NCBI RefSeq assembly: GCF_900105165.1
Contig: NZ_LT629740.1
Location: 4,712,001 to 4,776,000 of the forward strand
DNA length: 64,000 nt
Direction: 5' to 3'
Origin: Mucilaginibacter mallensis
GTDB lineage: Bacteria > Bacteroidota > Bacteroidia > Sphingobacteriales > Sphingobacteriaceae
Of this stretch, positions 28,762 through 38,404 are shown piece by piece. The translations under genes and the position numbers were made by a program. The notes below the pieces were generated by a model. It had not been told where the DNA came from and searched no databases. It worked only from the letters and a program-made list of their open reading frames with translations. Each line of letters begins with the position of its first letter. The stretch's first letter is position 1.

Positions 28762-28769
28762 TAACTTTG
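28762..28769 (+). promoter_or_regulatory. Candidate -7 box for atpD
   Basis: TAACTTTG fits the Bacteroidota TAnnTTTG consensus exactly, 61 bases before the atpD start. A TTG 17-23 bases upstream is not seen (the nearest, at 28748, is too close), so only half of the promoter is supported. Confidence 0.4.
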
Positions 28770-28815
28770 CGCTCCGAAATAGTGGGAAATATTATTTCGT
28801 ATTAATTTTTTATAA

Positions 28816-30336
<1,521 letters not shown>

Positions 30337-30431
30337 TAGCAAGTACTTAGTATCAAGTAGCAAGACAAATTTTGACTTGCTACTTGATATCATCTTTACT
30401 TGATACCTGATACTAAATACTTGATACAAAA
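30337..30431. repeat. Iterated-word inverted repeat in the atpD-atpC gap
   Basis: The gap is built from the word ACTTGATAC and its complement. AGTATCAAGTAGCAAG at 30349-30364 faces CTTGCTACTTGATAT at 30376-30390, and a further run of ACTTGATAC-type words continues to 30427. The 3' part shares GATACTAAATACTTGATAC with the gap before leuA. It can form a long hairpin between the two cistrons. Confidence 0.65.
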
Positions 30432-30434
30432 AAA

Positions 30435-30683
30435 ATGACTTTAGAAATCCTTACTCCTGATAAAAAAGTATTTGAAGGCGAAGCCACTTCGGTAACGCTG
30501 CCGGGTACATTAGGCTCATTTGAAATTTTGAACCACCATGCTCCTATTATCTCAACCCTGCAAGATGGTAAGTTAGTAGTACGCGGCTCAGGTAAAGAAG
30601 AAATATTTTTTATACAAGGCGGCGTTGTTGAAGCCTTAAATAATGTAGTTACCGTATTAGCAGAGGGCATCACCCACAAATAA
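30435..30683 (+). CDS. atpC: ATP synthase F1, epsilon subunit (short form)
   Basis: Central-stalk subunit linking the c-ring to F1. At 82 aa it contains only the N-terminal beta-sandwich (MTLEILTPDKKVFEGEATSV, GTLGSFEILNHHAPIIS, FIQGGVVEALNNVVTVLAE) and lacks the C-terminal helical hairpin that inhibits ATP hydrolysis in longer forms (about 135 aa in E. coli). The stop is clean and a terminator follows 25 bases later, so this is a native short form, known in Bacteroidota, not a truncation. Confidence 0.95.
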   Translation: MTLEILTPDKKVFEGEATSVTLPGTLGSFEILNHHAPIISTLQDGKLVVRGSGKEEIFFIQGGVVEALNNVVTVLAEGITHK

Positions 30684-30708
30684 GACGAAACTTACAAAGA
30701 TTTATAGA

Positions 30709-30740
30709 AAGCCCTTCGGTATTGCCGGAGGGCTTTTTTT
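30709..30740 (+). terminator. Rho-independent terminator after atpC
   Basis: A 10-base stem, AGCCCTTCGG/CCGGAGGGCT with one G-T pair, around a 5-base loop (TATTG), directly followed by a run of T. It lies 26 bases after the atpC stop and is the clearest terminator in the window. Confidence 0.88.
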
Positions 30741-30775
30741 GTGGGGTTGATTAATTAAATAGATGAAATAATTAA

Positions 30776-31711
30776 TTAGGACAAATCCTTTTCCGTAGGA
30801 TCTTCGTAATACCAAGAGTCACCCGAAATATTTCTGTTAATTTTTATCAAGTTATCAAGCACAAACTCTTTTTCACCAATTTGGTTTGTTTCGAATATCC
30901 CAGATCTTATCAATTTTAAACTATTATTATCAATTAATTCTGTTTTTAAAGCCAAATTGTATCCTCCAATTGGGGGCGTTGTTTGAATTCCTTTGACACT
31001 ATGATATAAAATTCCATCCATATATATATGTGATTTATCTTCAATATCATCTATATTTCCCCAATTTGGTTGTTTTTCAAATTGATCATCAAAGAGATAA
31101 TTGCTATAGCATGCGGTTAGCCAATATTGTAGATGTGACTCCTTTTTGATAGGAAGTTCAAACAATTCATTTATGTAATCAAAAAAGTCTTTTATAAATT
31201 GTTCTTTAGCAAATTGGTTATACTTCTCTTTTAATTCTATTTGGTGTGACTCTGTGCCTTCATGTGTGAAATTTCCAAATCTCATATCTATTACATAAAT
31301 ATCCTTTGTCACTTCCCACATACCCACTTCTAAACGTTCGCTATTTTTCGTAAAGACTTTGTTTTGATCATCACTTTCAGAAATAAAATAAGAACACTCC
31401 CCAATAGATAAATGTCGAGTTGTGGAGCAATAGAAATGTCTCTGTTCTGGCTCACTACAACGATTAAAATATGGGTAATCATATTCTATAGGCCTATAAC
31501 TTAAATATTTTTTTCGACCGAGTGTAATATCATTTCTATAAATTGGAACAGTACGATATACAAAATCGCCTTTTCGTATTACATTAATCAAAACAGGCAT
31601 TTTACTAAATAAAACATCATAAAGAACATTCTTTAAATTTGGGTATTCAGAGAAATTAATTTCTTTTTTTAGTTTGATTATGTTTAATAATTCAGTCGGG
31701 GTAATTAACAT
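30776..31711 (-). CDS. RES-domain-like protein (possible NAD-degrading toxin)
   Basis: 311 aa, otherwise unrecognised. The layout resembles the RES domain of Res/ParT toxins: Arg53 in FVYRTVPIYR, an RP-x-FNR-like segment (SYRPIEYDYPYFNR), FYCSTTRHLSIGECSYF with Glu105, and MDGILYHSVKG with Ser218 followed by GGYNLAL. Thus the name-giving Arg, Glu and Ser are all present in order. Characterised RES enzymes degrade NAD+. It lies 29 bases downstream of the Fic gene on the same strand. The gene is visibly more AT-rich than its neighbours, suggesting horizontal gain. No Xre-type antitoxin is adjacent. The assignment rests on motif reading only. Confidence 0.55.
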   Translation of the reverse strand: MLITPTELLNIIKLKKEINFSEYPNLKNVLYDVLFSKMPVLINVIRKGDFVYRTVPIYRNDITLGRKKYLSYRPIEYDYPYFNRCSEPEQRHFYCSTTRHLSIGECSYFISESDDQNKVFTKNSERLEVGMWEVTKDIYVIDMRFGNFTHEGTESHQIELKEKYNQFAKEQFIKDFFDYINELFELPIKKESHLQYWLTACYSNYLFDDQFEKQPNWGNIDDIEDKSHIYMDGILYHSVKGIQTTPPIGGYNLALKTELIDNNSLKLIRSGIFETNQIGEKEFVLDNLIKINRNISGDSWYYEDPTEKDLS

Positions 31712-31740
31712 TTATTATTAAGAATTTATAAAAAAAATAA

Positions 31741-32523
31741 TTAACTTATTGACTGCGCCAACATCAACAAAAAAGGCATAGCTTTCCCATAATCCAATAA
31801 CTCATATTCCAAACCCATCACTCGTATATTATTATAATAGGTTTGATGATGATCGTAATAGAATTTCTCTGATTGGATGAACCAGGCCTTATCTTCCAGC
31901 TTTTGAGCCAGGAACCATTTTTCAAGTAACCGGGCAGTCCTACCGTTGCCATCATCAAAAGGATGGATCTTCACAAAAACAAGATGGATGAGCGATGCAA
32001 AGAACAGTGTTTCTTCAAAACTCAATTCCGCACCCAGTAATACAGCGATATCATTATATAATTTATCAAGTTCTGGTTTAACCAAATTTGGCGGACAGGC
32101 AACATATTCTATTTTACCATCGGCTGTTGTTACAAACATATTCCCGGTCCTTATCTTACCGCGATATACCTTTTGCAAAATATGCTGTGTTAATAATATA
32201 TGGGCTTGTTTAATGGCATCAGCAGTTAAAGCATTATTTTGAGCAAACTGGTAAGCTTCATACAGATCATCAATCTTTTGAGTATGATCAGGCAAAAACT
32301 TCACGCCCCATTTTTTATGTTTGATAAAGGAATCCAGTTCAATATCCGCTCCCTCTATCTTAGAAGAAAACACAGCTGAAACCGAAGTATAAAAGCTGAA
32401 AGTATCTGCTGATAGTTCGCTATCCTTTAAATTTTCAAAATTTGCAGAAACAGATTTATTTACTTGCTGCAAATAATCATTTAATAAAGCGGTAGGCAAT
32501 ATTTCAAACTGTATTTCTTCCAT
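31741..32523 (-). CDS. Fic/DOC family protein, class II with N-terminal inhibitory helix
   Basis: Probable AMP-transferase (or other NMP-transferase) modifying protein hydroxyls. The 260 aa protein has the complete core HPFDDGNGR at residues 187-195, including the catalytic His and the phosphate-binding Asn and Arg. Upstream it has the inhibitory motif SxxxEG as SSKIEG at about 53-58, placing it in class II, where the N-terminal Glu blocks ATP. This part also fits the usual 'Fic family, N-terminal' domain. It is the first gene of a two-gene unit with the RES-like protein. The target is unknown. Confidence 0.9.
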   Translation of the reverse strand: MEEIQFEILPTALLNDYLQQVNKSVSANFENLKDSELSADTFSFYTSVSAVFSSKIEGADIELDSFIKHKKWGVKFLPDHTQKIDDLYEAYQFAQNNALTADAIKQAHILLTQHILQKVYRGKIRTGNMFVTTADGKIEYVACPPNLVKPELDKLYNDIAVLLGAELSFEETLFFASLIHLVFVKIHPFDDGNGRTARLLEKWFLAQKLEDKAWFIQSEKFYYDHHQTYYNNIRVMGLEYELLDYGKAMPFLLMLAQSIS

Positions 32524-32884
32524 GCTGATAACTCTTCACAAAGTAAGATAAATTGGGCTTTGTTTGTGATAATTTTTTGTGATAAAATCCCATTTCAGGA
32601 AGAAAATCGACACTTTACTATGCATGCATAAAATCGATACCGAATACCGTTTTAAACTTTGGTATGTTTTGTTAAAAATTATATTACGCATAATTTTAAT
32701 AATAAAAAATATAATTTCGTATATTTAAAATAAACATCTATAATATACTAAATAAAAATAAAGGGTTGTGTGTATTGTTATTCGCGATAGCTATATCTAC
32801 CTTACAAATACGGATTTGCAGAGATTCAGTAAATCTAAATCAATAAAGAACCTGTAACAAAATTAGTATAAATATTCTACCATA
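32524..32884. other. 361-base gene-free gap between fic and ilvD (divergent)
   Basis: This AT-rich gap must hold the promoters of fic (-) and ilvD (+). I see a 12-base palindrome TATGCATGCATA at 32619-32630, flanked by AAATCGA/AAATCGAT words, an ATACC...GGTAT inverted pair near 32647-32669, and near-consensus -7 boxes (TATGTTTT, TAATTTCG) without a good TTG partner. No terminator-type attenuator, T-box or riboswitch fold is recognisable. A transcriptional regulator site is likely but unproven. Confidence 0.4.
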
Positions 32885-34594
32885 ATGAGCGCACCTGATA
32901 CAACAGAAGCAATAGAATTGAACCGGTACAGTAAAACCTTTACCCAGGATCCTACGCAGCCAGCAGCACAGGCCATGCTATACGGAATCGGCTTAACCGA
33001 CGACGATATGCAGAAACCACAGGTAGGTGTAGCAAGCATGGGTTATGATGGTAACACCTGTAACATGCACCTTAATGATCTTGCTAAAATAATTAAACAA
33101 GGTATTTGGGATGCAGAAATGGTTGGTCTTATCTTCCACACTATTGGTGTGAGCGATGGCATGAGCAACGGTACCGAAGGTATGCGCTATTCATTGGTTA
33201 GTCGTGATATTATCGCCGATTCAATTGAAGCAGTTGTTGGTGCTCAATATTATGATGGTGTTATCACCCTGCCGGGCTGTGATAAAAATATGCCGGGCTC
33301 TATTATGGCAATGGGACGTTTAAACCGCCCGTCGATAATGGTATATGGTGGTACTATTAAACCGGGCCACTGGAAAGGTGAAGACCTGAACATCGTATCA
33401 GCATTCGAGGCCTTAGGCCAAAAAATGGCAGGCACTATTAGTCCGGAGGACTTTATGGGCGTAATAAAAAATGCCTGTCCGAGCGCCGGAGCTTGCGGTG
33501 GTATATACACTGCAAACACCATGGCTGCAGCTATCGAGGCTTTGGGCATGAGCTTACCTTATTCATCGTCAAACCCTGCTTTAAGCGAAGAGAAGAAAGC
33601 AGAATGTTTAGCAGCAGGAAAAGCGATCAAGATCTTATTAGCAAAAGACATAAAACCGACAGACATCATGACCCGCGAAGCATTCGAGAATGCGATCGTA
33701 GTTATTATGGTATTGGGTGGATCAACCAACGCGGTATTGCACTTAATTGCAATGGCAAAAAGCGTAGGCATAAAAATTACCCAGGACGATTTCCAGGCGG
33801 TAAGCAACCGCATCCCTGTTTTGGCTGATATGAAGCCAAGCGGTAAATACATGATGGAAGACCTGCACAAAGTAGGCGGCGTACCTGCGGTAATGAAATA
33901 TTGCTGGGACCAGGGATGGCTGCATGGTCATTGCTTAACTGTAACAGGTAAAACAATTGCCGAAAATCTACAGGAAATACCATCAATCAATTTCGATACA
34001 CAGAAAATAATCCTGCCGGTTGAAAATCCTATCAAGGCTACCGGTCACTTACAGATACTATACGGAAACCTTGCCGAAGGCGGCAGCGTAGCCAAGATCA
34101 CCGGTAAAGAAGGCACCAGCTTTGAAGGCCCTGCACGCGTGTTTGATGGTGAGTTTGAATTGATCCACGGTATACAAAGCGGTCGCGTTGAAAAAGGTGA
34201 TGTAGTGGTTATCCGCAACGTTGGCCCTAAGGGCGCGCCTGGCATGCCTGAGATGTTAAAACCTACATCAGCCATATTTGGCGCAGGCTTAGGCAGTTCA
34301 GTAGCATTAATTACTGATGGCCGTTTCTCTGGTGGCACACATGGTTTTGTGGTTGGCCACATCACCCCTGAAGCTTATGACGGCGGTGGTATCGCTTTTG
34401 TAAAAGATAACGACAGGATCTTTATTGATGCCATTAACCGCACCATTAATGTAATGATCAGCGACGAAGAATTTGCGGCCCGTAAAGCAGCCTGGGTAAA
34501 ACCAGCACTTAAGGTTACAAAAGGTGTTTTATATCGCTATGCAAAAACAGTTACCTCAGCTGCTGAAGGCTGTGTAACAGATGAAATGGAATAA
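32885..34594 (+). CDS. ilvD: Dihydroxy-acid dehydratase
   Basis: Dehydrates 2,3-dihydroxy-isovalerate or -3-methylvalerate to the 2-oxo acids, the last common step of valine and isoleucine synthesis. The 569 aa length is typical. The Fe-S cluster cysteines are in NTCNMHL (near residue 56), [10 protein letters not shown] (near 128) and [10 protein letters not shown] (near 201), and [20 protein letters not shown] and [15 protein letters not shown] are the C-terminal signatures. It is the first gene of the ilv-leu cluster. A repeat doublet starts within its stop codon. Confidence 0.98.
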   Translation: MSAPDTTEAIELNRYSKTFTQDPTQPAAQAMLYGIGLTDDDMQKPQVGVASMGYDGNTCNMHLNDLAKIIKQGIWDAEMVGLIFHTIGVSDGMSNGTEGMRYSLVSRDIIADSIEAVVGAQYYDGVITLPGCDKNMPGSIMAMGRLNRPSIMVYGGTIKPGHWKGEDLNIVSAFEALGQKMAGTISPEDFMGVIKNACPSAGACGGIYTANTMAAAIEALGMSLPYSSSNPALSEEKKAECLAAGKAIKILLAKDIKPTDIMTREAFENAIVVIMVLGGSTNAVLHLIAMAKSVGIKITQDDFQAVSNRIPVLADMKPSGKYMMEDLHKVGGVPAVMKYCWDQGWLHGHCLTVTGKTIAENLQEIPSINFDTQKIILPVENPIKATGHLQILYGNLAEGGSVAKITGKEGTSFEGPARVFDGEFELIHGIQSGRVEKGDVVVIRNVGPKGAPGMPEMLKPTSAIFGAGLGSSVALITDGRFSGGTHGFVVGHITPEAYDGGGIAFVKDNDRIFIDAINRTINVMISDEEFAARKAAWVKPALKVTKGVLYRYAKTVTSAAEGCVTDEME

Positions 34595-34689
34595 GCCCCC
34601 TAACCCCCTAAAGGGGGAACAAGAGGGTAATAAAAAGATATAAATTAATAAATTAAACAAAAATTCCCCCTTTAGGGGGTTAGGGGGCT
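34594..34689. repeat. REPIN-like doublet filling the ilvD-ilvB gap
   Basis: A perfect 26-base inverted repeat: 34594-34619 (begins AGCCCCCTAACCCCC, ends AAAGGGGGAA) and its reverse complement at 34664-34689, separated by 44 AT-rich bases. Each arm also holds the small palindrome CCCCCTAAAGGGGG or its TTT form. The left arm begins in the ilvD stop codon and the right arm ends two bases before the ilvB ATG, so the whole gap is repeat. The transcript can fold into a very strong hairpin covering the ilvB initiation region. Confidence 0.85.
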
Positions 34690-34691
34690 TT

Positions 34692-36431
34692 ATGGAAGTT
34701 GCACAACAGGAAGTACTAACAACACCGGCAGCAAAAGAAGCTGTTGAAGTTTCAGGGTCAGTAGCATTATTAGAAGCATTGATCACTGAAGGTGTGGATA
34801 CCATTTTTGGCTATCCGGGTGGCGCTATTATGCCTATTTATGACGCTTTGTATGATTACAAAGAAAAATTAAACCACATACTGGTCCGTCATGAGCAGGG
34901 CGGCATACATGCCGGTCAGGGCTATGCGCGTACCTCAGGTAAAGTCGGTGTCGTCTTCGCAACAAGCGGGCCGGGTGCAACTAACCTGGTAACTGGTTTG
35001 GCTGATGCACAAATTGATAGCACGCCATTAGTATGTATCACCGGCCAGGTGTTTGCACACCTGTTAGGTACTGATGCTTTCCAGGAAACTGATGTGATCA
35101 ATATTACCACCCCAGTTACCAAATGGAACTACCAGGTAACTGATGCTAATGAGATTCCTGAAGTGATCGCTAAGGCTTTCTATATAGCTAAAAGCGGCCG
35201 CCCCGGACCTGTTTTGATCGACATCACCAAAAACGCGCAGATCCAGAAGTTCGATTATAAAGGCTATGTAAAATGTAACCATATCCGTAGCTACAGGCCA
35301 AAACCTATCGTTCGCCATCAATATATCGAAGAAGCTGCGGCTTTGATCAATCAGGCTAAAAAACCATTTGTATTATGGGGACAAGGCGTAATATTAGGCA
35401 GTGCCGAGCAGGAGTTTAAAGCTTTCATCGAAAAAAGCGGTATTCCTTCAGCTTGGACAATCCTTGGCGCAGGCGCTATCCCAACAGATCACCCGCTTAA
35501 CGTGGGTATGCTGGGCATGCATGGCAACTACGGCCCTAACGTGCTGACTAATGATTGCGATGTATTGATCGCCATCGGTATGCGTTTTGATGACCGTGTA
35601 ACCGGTCGTTTAGACAAATACGCCAAACAGGCTCAGGTTATCCATTTGGATATTGACCCGGCTGAGATCGACAAGAACGTAAAAACAACCGTACCTGTTT
35701 GGGGCGATTGTAAAGAAACCTTGCCATTGCTTACCGCTTTGGTTGATAAAAAAGAACATACCGAATGGCTTAAACTTTTTAATGAGTACACTCAAAAAGA
35801 AGTTGACGCGGTAATACATACCGAGCTGAACCCAACATCAGAAGAGATGACCATGGGCGAGGTGATCAAACAACTGAATGAGTTAACTAATGGCGATGCC
35901 GTTATTGTGACCGACGTTGGCCAGCACCAGATGGTGGCCTGTCGTTATGCACAGTTCAACAAAACACGCAGCAACGTTACCAGCGGTGGTTTAGGCACTA
36001 TGGGCTTTGCATTACCAGCAGCCATAGGCGCTAAATTTGGCGCTCAGGAACGTGATGTTGTTGCCATTATTGGTGACGGTGGTTTCCAGATGACCTTACA
36101 GGAGCTGGGTACTATTATGCAAACAGGTGTTGATGTTAAGATCATCATCCTTAACAACCGATTCTTAGGCATGGTGCGCCAATGGCAGGAATTATTTAAC
36201 GAGCGCCGCTACTCATTTGTTGATATCCAAAGCCCTGATTTTGTGGCACTGGCTGCGGCTTACCGCATAGCTGGCAAATGCATTAATAACAGGGAAGATC
36301 TGGTACCTACATTAAAAGAAATGATAGCCCACAAAGGTTCATACCTGTTAGAAGTAATGGTAACTAAAGAGAATAACGTATTCCCGATGGTACCGCAGGG
36401 ATGCAGCGTAAGTGAGATCAGGCTTAAATAA
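34692..36431 (+). CDS. ilvB: Acetolactate synthase, large (catalytic) subunit
   Basis: ThDP-dependent enzyme condensing pyruvate with pyruvate or 2-oxobutyrate. The 579 aa protein has EALITEGVDTIFGYPGGAIM with the catalytic Glu in RHEQGGIHAGQG near residues 63-74, FAD-site residues in DVLIAIGMRFDDRVTG, and the ThDP motif GDGGFQMTLQELGT...NN near 457-485. The start ATG lies right after the repeat arm. It precedes ilvN by 19 bases, giving the usual holoenzyme pair. Confidence 0.98.
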   Translation: MEVAQQEVLTTPAAKEAVEVSGSVALLEALITEGVDTIFGYPGGAIMPIYDALYDYKEKLNHILVRHEQGGIHAGQGYARTSGKVGVVFATSGPGATNLVTGLADAQIDSTPLVCITGQVFAHLLGTDAFQETDVINITTPVTKWNYQVTDANEIPEVIAKAFYIAKSGRPGPVLIDITKNAQIQKFDYKGYVKCNHIRSYRPKPIVRHQYIEEAAALINQAKKPFVLWGQGVILGSAEQEFKAFIEKSGIPSAWTILGAGAIPTDHPLNVGMLGMHGNYGPNVLTNDCDVLIAIGMRFDDRVTGRLDKYAKQAQVIHLDIDPAEIDKNVKTTVPVWGDCKETLPLLTALVDKKEHTEWLKLFNEYTQKEVDAVIHTELNPTSEEMTMGEVIKQLNELTNGDAVIVTDVGQHQMVACRYAQFNKTRSNVTSGGLGTMGFALPAAIGAKFGAQERDVVAIIGDGGFQMTLQELGTIMQTGVDVKIIILNNRFLGMVRQWQELFNERRYSFVDIQSPDFVALAAAYRIAGKCINNREDLVPTLKEMIAHKGSYLLEVMVTKENNVFPMVPQGCSVSEIRLK

Positions 36432-36450
36432 ACCCCTAAGAGATTAAAAG

Positions 36451-37056
36451 ATGAGCAATCAAGATACAGAAAAGCAGGAATTTAACATCACGGTTTATAC
36501 GGAAAACCAAATTGGTCTTTTAAACCGGATAGCTATTATATTTACACGCCGTAAGATCAATATCGACAGCCTGAATACTTCTCCGTCAGAAATAGAGAGT
36601 ATCCACCGCTTTAATATTGTGATCACTGAGTCGGAGGATGTGGTACGCAAGCTAACCCGCCAGATTGAAAAACAGGTGGAAGTTTTAAAAGTATACTACC
36701 ATACCAATGCCGATGTGATATGGCAGGAACTGGCTTTATACAAGGTATCAACAGATGTGATAGCCGAGAAGGTAAGTGTGGAACGTTTATTGCGCGAAAA
36801 TGGTGCACGTGTTGTAGTTTTGCGTAAAGACTATACCGTTTTTGAAACCACCGGTCACCGCGAGGAGACTGATAACCTGATAGCCATTTTACAACCTTAC
36901 GGCCTCATAGAGTTTGTACGCAGTGCAAGAGTAGCTATTATTAAGGATAGCGAAGGCTTTAACTCTAAACTACGTGAGTTTGAAAGACTGGAACCAGGTG
37001 AAGATGTGATTGAGAACGAATACCTGAATAAAGGGCAAAAAGTGTTCAGCATGTAG
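36451..37056 (+). CDS. ilvN: Acetolactate synthase, small (regulatory) subunit
   Basis: Activates IlvB and carries valine feedback sensitivity. The 201 aa protein starts with an ACT domain (FNITVYTENQIGLLNRIAIIFTRRKINIDSL) at residues about 10-85, and a C-terminal ACT-like half follows with LIAILQPYGLIEFVRSARVAI near 140-165. The size fits the longer small-subunit type. It lies between ilvB and ilvC. Confidence 0.96.
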   Translation: MSNQDTEKQEFNITVYTENQIGLLNRIAIIFTRRKINIDSLNTSPSEIESIHRFNIVITESEDVVRKLTRQIEKQVEVLKVYYHTNADVIWQELALYKVSTDVIAEKVSVERLLRENGARVVVLRKDYTVFETTGHREETDNLIAILQPYGLIEFVRSARVAIIKDSEGFNSKLREFERLEPGEDVIENEYLNKGQKVFSM

Positions 37057-37106
37057 CCCAATCCCGTAAGGGAAACCAATTAGTTAACTGATAGAATTTA
37101 AATATA

Positions 37107-37143
37107 AAAATCGGTGAGATCACCCCAAAATCGGTGAGATCAC
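37107..37143 (+). repeat. 17-base direct repeat upstream of ilvC
   Basis: AAAATCGGTGAGATCAC occurs at 37107-37123 and again at 37127-37143, separated by CCC. Related ATCGGTGTAATCA words occur just before the methyltransferase gene at 42535. It lies 21 bases before the ilvC start and may be another iterated-word intergenic element. Confidence 0.7.
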
Positions 37144-37163
37144 AAAAATCAAAAATCAAAACA

Positions 37164-38222
37164 ATGGCAAAATTAAATTTCGGCGGTAGTGAAGAAAATG
37201 TAGTAACCCGCGAGGAGTTCCCTTTATCAAAAGCTCAGGACGTATTAAAAGATGAAGTTGTAGCTGTTATCGGTTACGGCGTTCAGGGTCCGGGCCAGGC
37301 ATTAAATCAAAAAGACAATGGTATCAACGTTATCGTTGGTCAGCGCAAAGGCACCAAAACTTGGGATAAAGCTGTTGCAGATGGCTTTGTACCGGGCGAA
37401 ACCCTTTTTGAAATTGAAGAAGCCCTTGAAAGAGGAACTGTTATTTGCTATTTATTAAGCGATGCAGCACAGATTGCTTTATGGCCAACTGTTAAAAAAC
37501 ACTTAACTCCGGGCAAAGCATTATATTTTTCACATGGTTTCGGTATTACTTTCAACGAGCAAACCGGTATCATCCCTCCTGCTGATGTTGACGTATTTTT
37601 AGTTGCTCCAAAAGGATCTGGTACTTCATTACGCCGCATGTTCCTGCAAGGCCGTGGCTTAAATTCAAGCTACGCTATCTTCCAGGATGCTACAGGTAAA
37701 GCATTTGACAGGGTTATCGCTTTAGGTATCGCAGTTGGTAGCGGTTACTTATTCGAAACTAACTTCAAAAAAGAAGTTTATAGCGATTTAACCGGCGAGC
37801 GTGGTACACTAATGGGTTGTATCCAGGGTATCTTCGCTGCTCAGTACGATGTATTGCGCGCAAACGGTCACTCACCATCTGAAGCCTTCAACGAAACTGT
37901 TGAAGAGTTAACCCAATCATTAATGCCACTTGTTGCTGAAAATGGTATGGACTGGATGTATGCAAATTGCTCAACTACTGCACAACGTGGTGCTTTAGAT
38001 TGGTGGAAAAAATTCCGCGATGCTACTAAACCAGTATTTGAAGATCTGTACAAAAGTGTTGCAACAGGTGTTGAATCACAACGCTCAATCGACTCAAACA
38101 GCCAGCCTGATTACCGCGAAAAACTGGATGCAGAATTAAAAGAACTGCGTGACAGCGAAATATGGCAAGCAGGTAAAACTGTACGCAGCCTACGCCCTGA
38201 AAACCAGGTTGTAGAAGCGTAA
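37164..38222 (+). CDS. ilvC: Ketol-acid reductoisomerase
   Basis: Mg- and NAD(P)H-dependent isomerisation and reduction of acetolactate/acetohydroxybutyrate. The 352 aa protein has the Rossmann motif VIGYGVQGPGQALN near residues 33-46, and GQRKGTKTWDKA as cofactor-specificity loop. The knotted C-terminal domain contains YSDLTGERGTLMG and the metal-site Glu residues. I start at ATG 37164 (MAKLNFGG); an upstream in-frame GTG at 37134 would add ten residues encoded by the direct repeat and is unlikely. Confidence 0.96.
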   Translation: MAKLNFGGSEENVVTREEFPLSKAQDVLKDEVVAVIGYGVQGPGQALNQKDNGINVIVGQRKGTKTWDKAVADGFVPGETLFEIEEALERGTVICYLLSDAAQIALWPTVKKHLTPGKALYFSHGFGITFNEQTGIIPPADVDVFLVAPKGSGTSLRRMFLQGRGLNSSYAIFQDATGKAFDRVIALGIAVGSGYLFETNFKKEVYSDLTGERGTLMGCIQGIFAAQYDVLRANGHSPSEAFNETVEELTQSLMPLVAENGMDWMYANCSTTAQRGALDWWKKFRDATKPVFEDLYKSVATGVESQRSIDSNSQPDYREKLDAELKELRDSEIWQAGKTVRSLRPENQVVEA

Positions 38223-38249
38223 GCCCCCTAACCCCCTAAAGGGGGGAAC
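38222..38249. repeat. Single REP-type arm after ilvC
   Basis: Begins AGCCCCCTAACCCCC and ends in GGGGGGAAC, matching the ilvD-ilvB arms with one extra G. It starts in the ilvC stop codon. No inverted partner is found in the following gap, so this is a singlet. Confidence 0.8.
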
Positions 38250-38265
38250 AATAAAGGATAATAAG

Positions 38266-38292
38266 TAGCGATGGGTTTGAAACCCATCGCTA
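38266..38292. repeat. TAGCGATGGGTTT hairpin
   Basis: Perfect 13-base inverted repeat TAGCGATGGGTTT / AAACCCATCGCTA with a 1-2 base loop. A near-identical copy lies at 62707-62735 and a diverged one after hemA. There is no T-run, so it is more a repeat element than a simple terminator. Confidence 0.75.
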
Positions 38293-38310
38293 TAATAAAA
38301 TAATAAAATT

Positions 38311-38391
38311 TGTCATTGCGAGGAGGTACGACGCGGCAACCTCGTCGCCAAACTAACTAAGAGATTGCCACGCTATCGCTCGCAATGACAT
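38311..38391. repeat. 81-base palindromic element ending TGTCATTGCGAG/CTCGCAATGACA
   Basis: The ends are perfect 12-base inverted repeats, and the inner part keeps partial symmetry (GGCAACCTC facing GAGATTGCC). Elements with TCATTGCGAG ends are familiar between Bacteroidota genes, from general knowledge. It ends one base before an ATG of leuC. Confidence 0.75.
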
Positions 38392-38404
38392 AATGAATAA
38401 GTTT

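Noticed and set aside
32766-32846. A short frame rich in Leu, Ile and Val codons upstream of ilvD, like an attenuator leader peptide
   Set aside because: It would start at TTG directly on a GGG with no spacing, and no terminator/antiterminator stems or T-run follow before ilvD.
37134-37163. GTG start giving ilvC ten more residues
   Set aside because: The extra residues are translated from the direct repeat; ATG 37164 (MAKLNFGG) fits the family.
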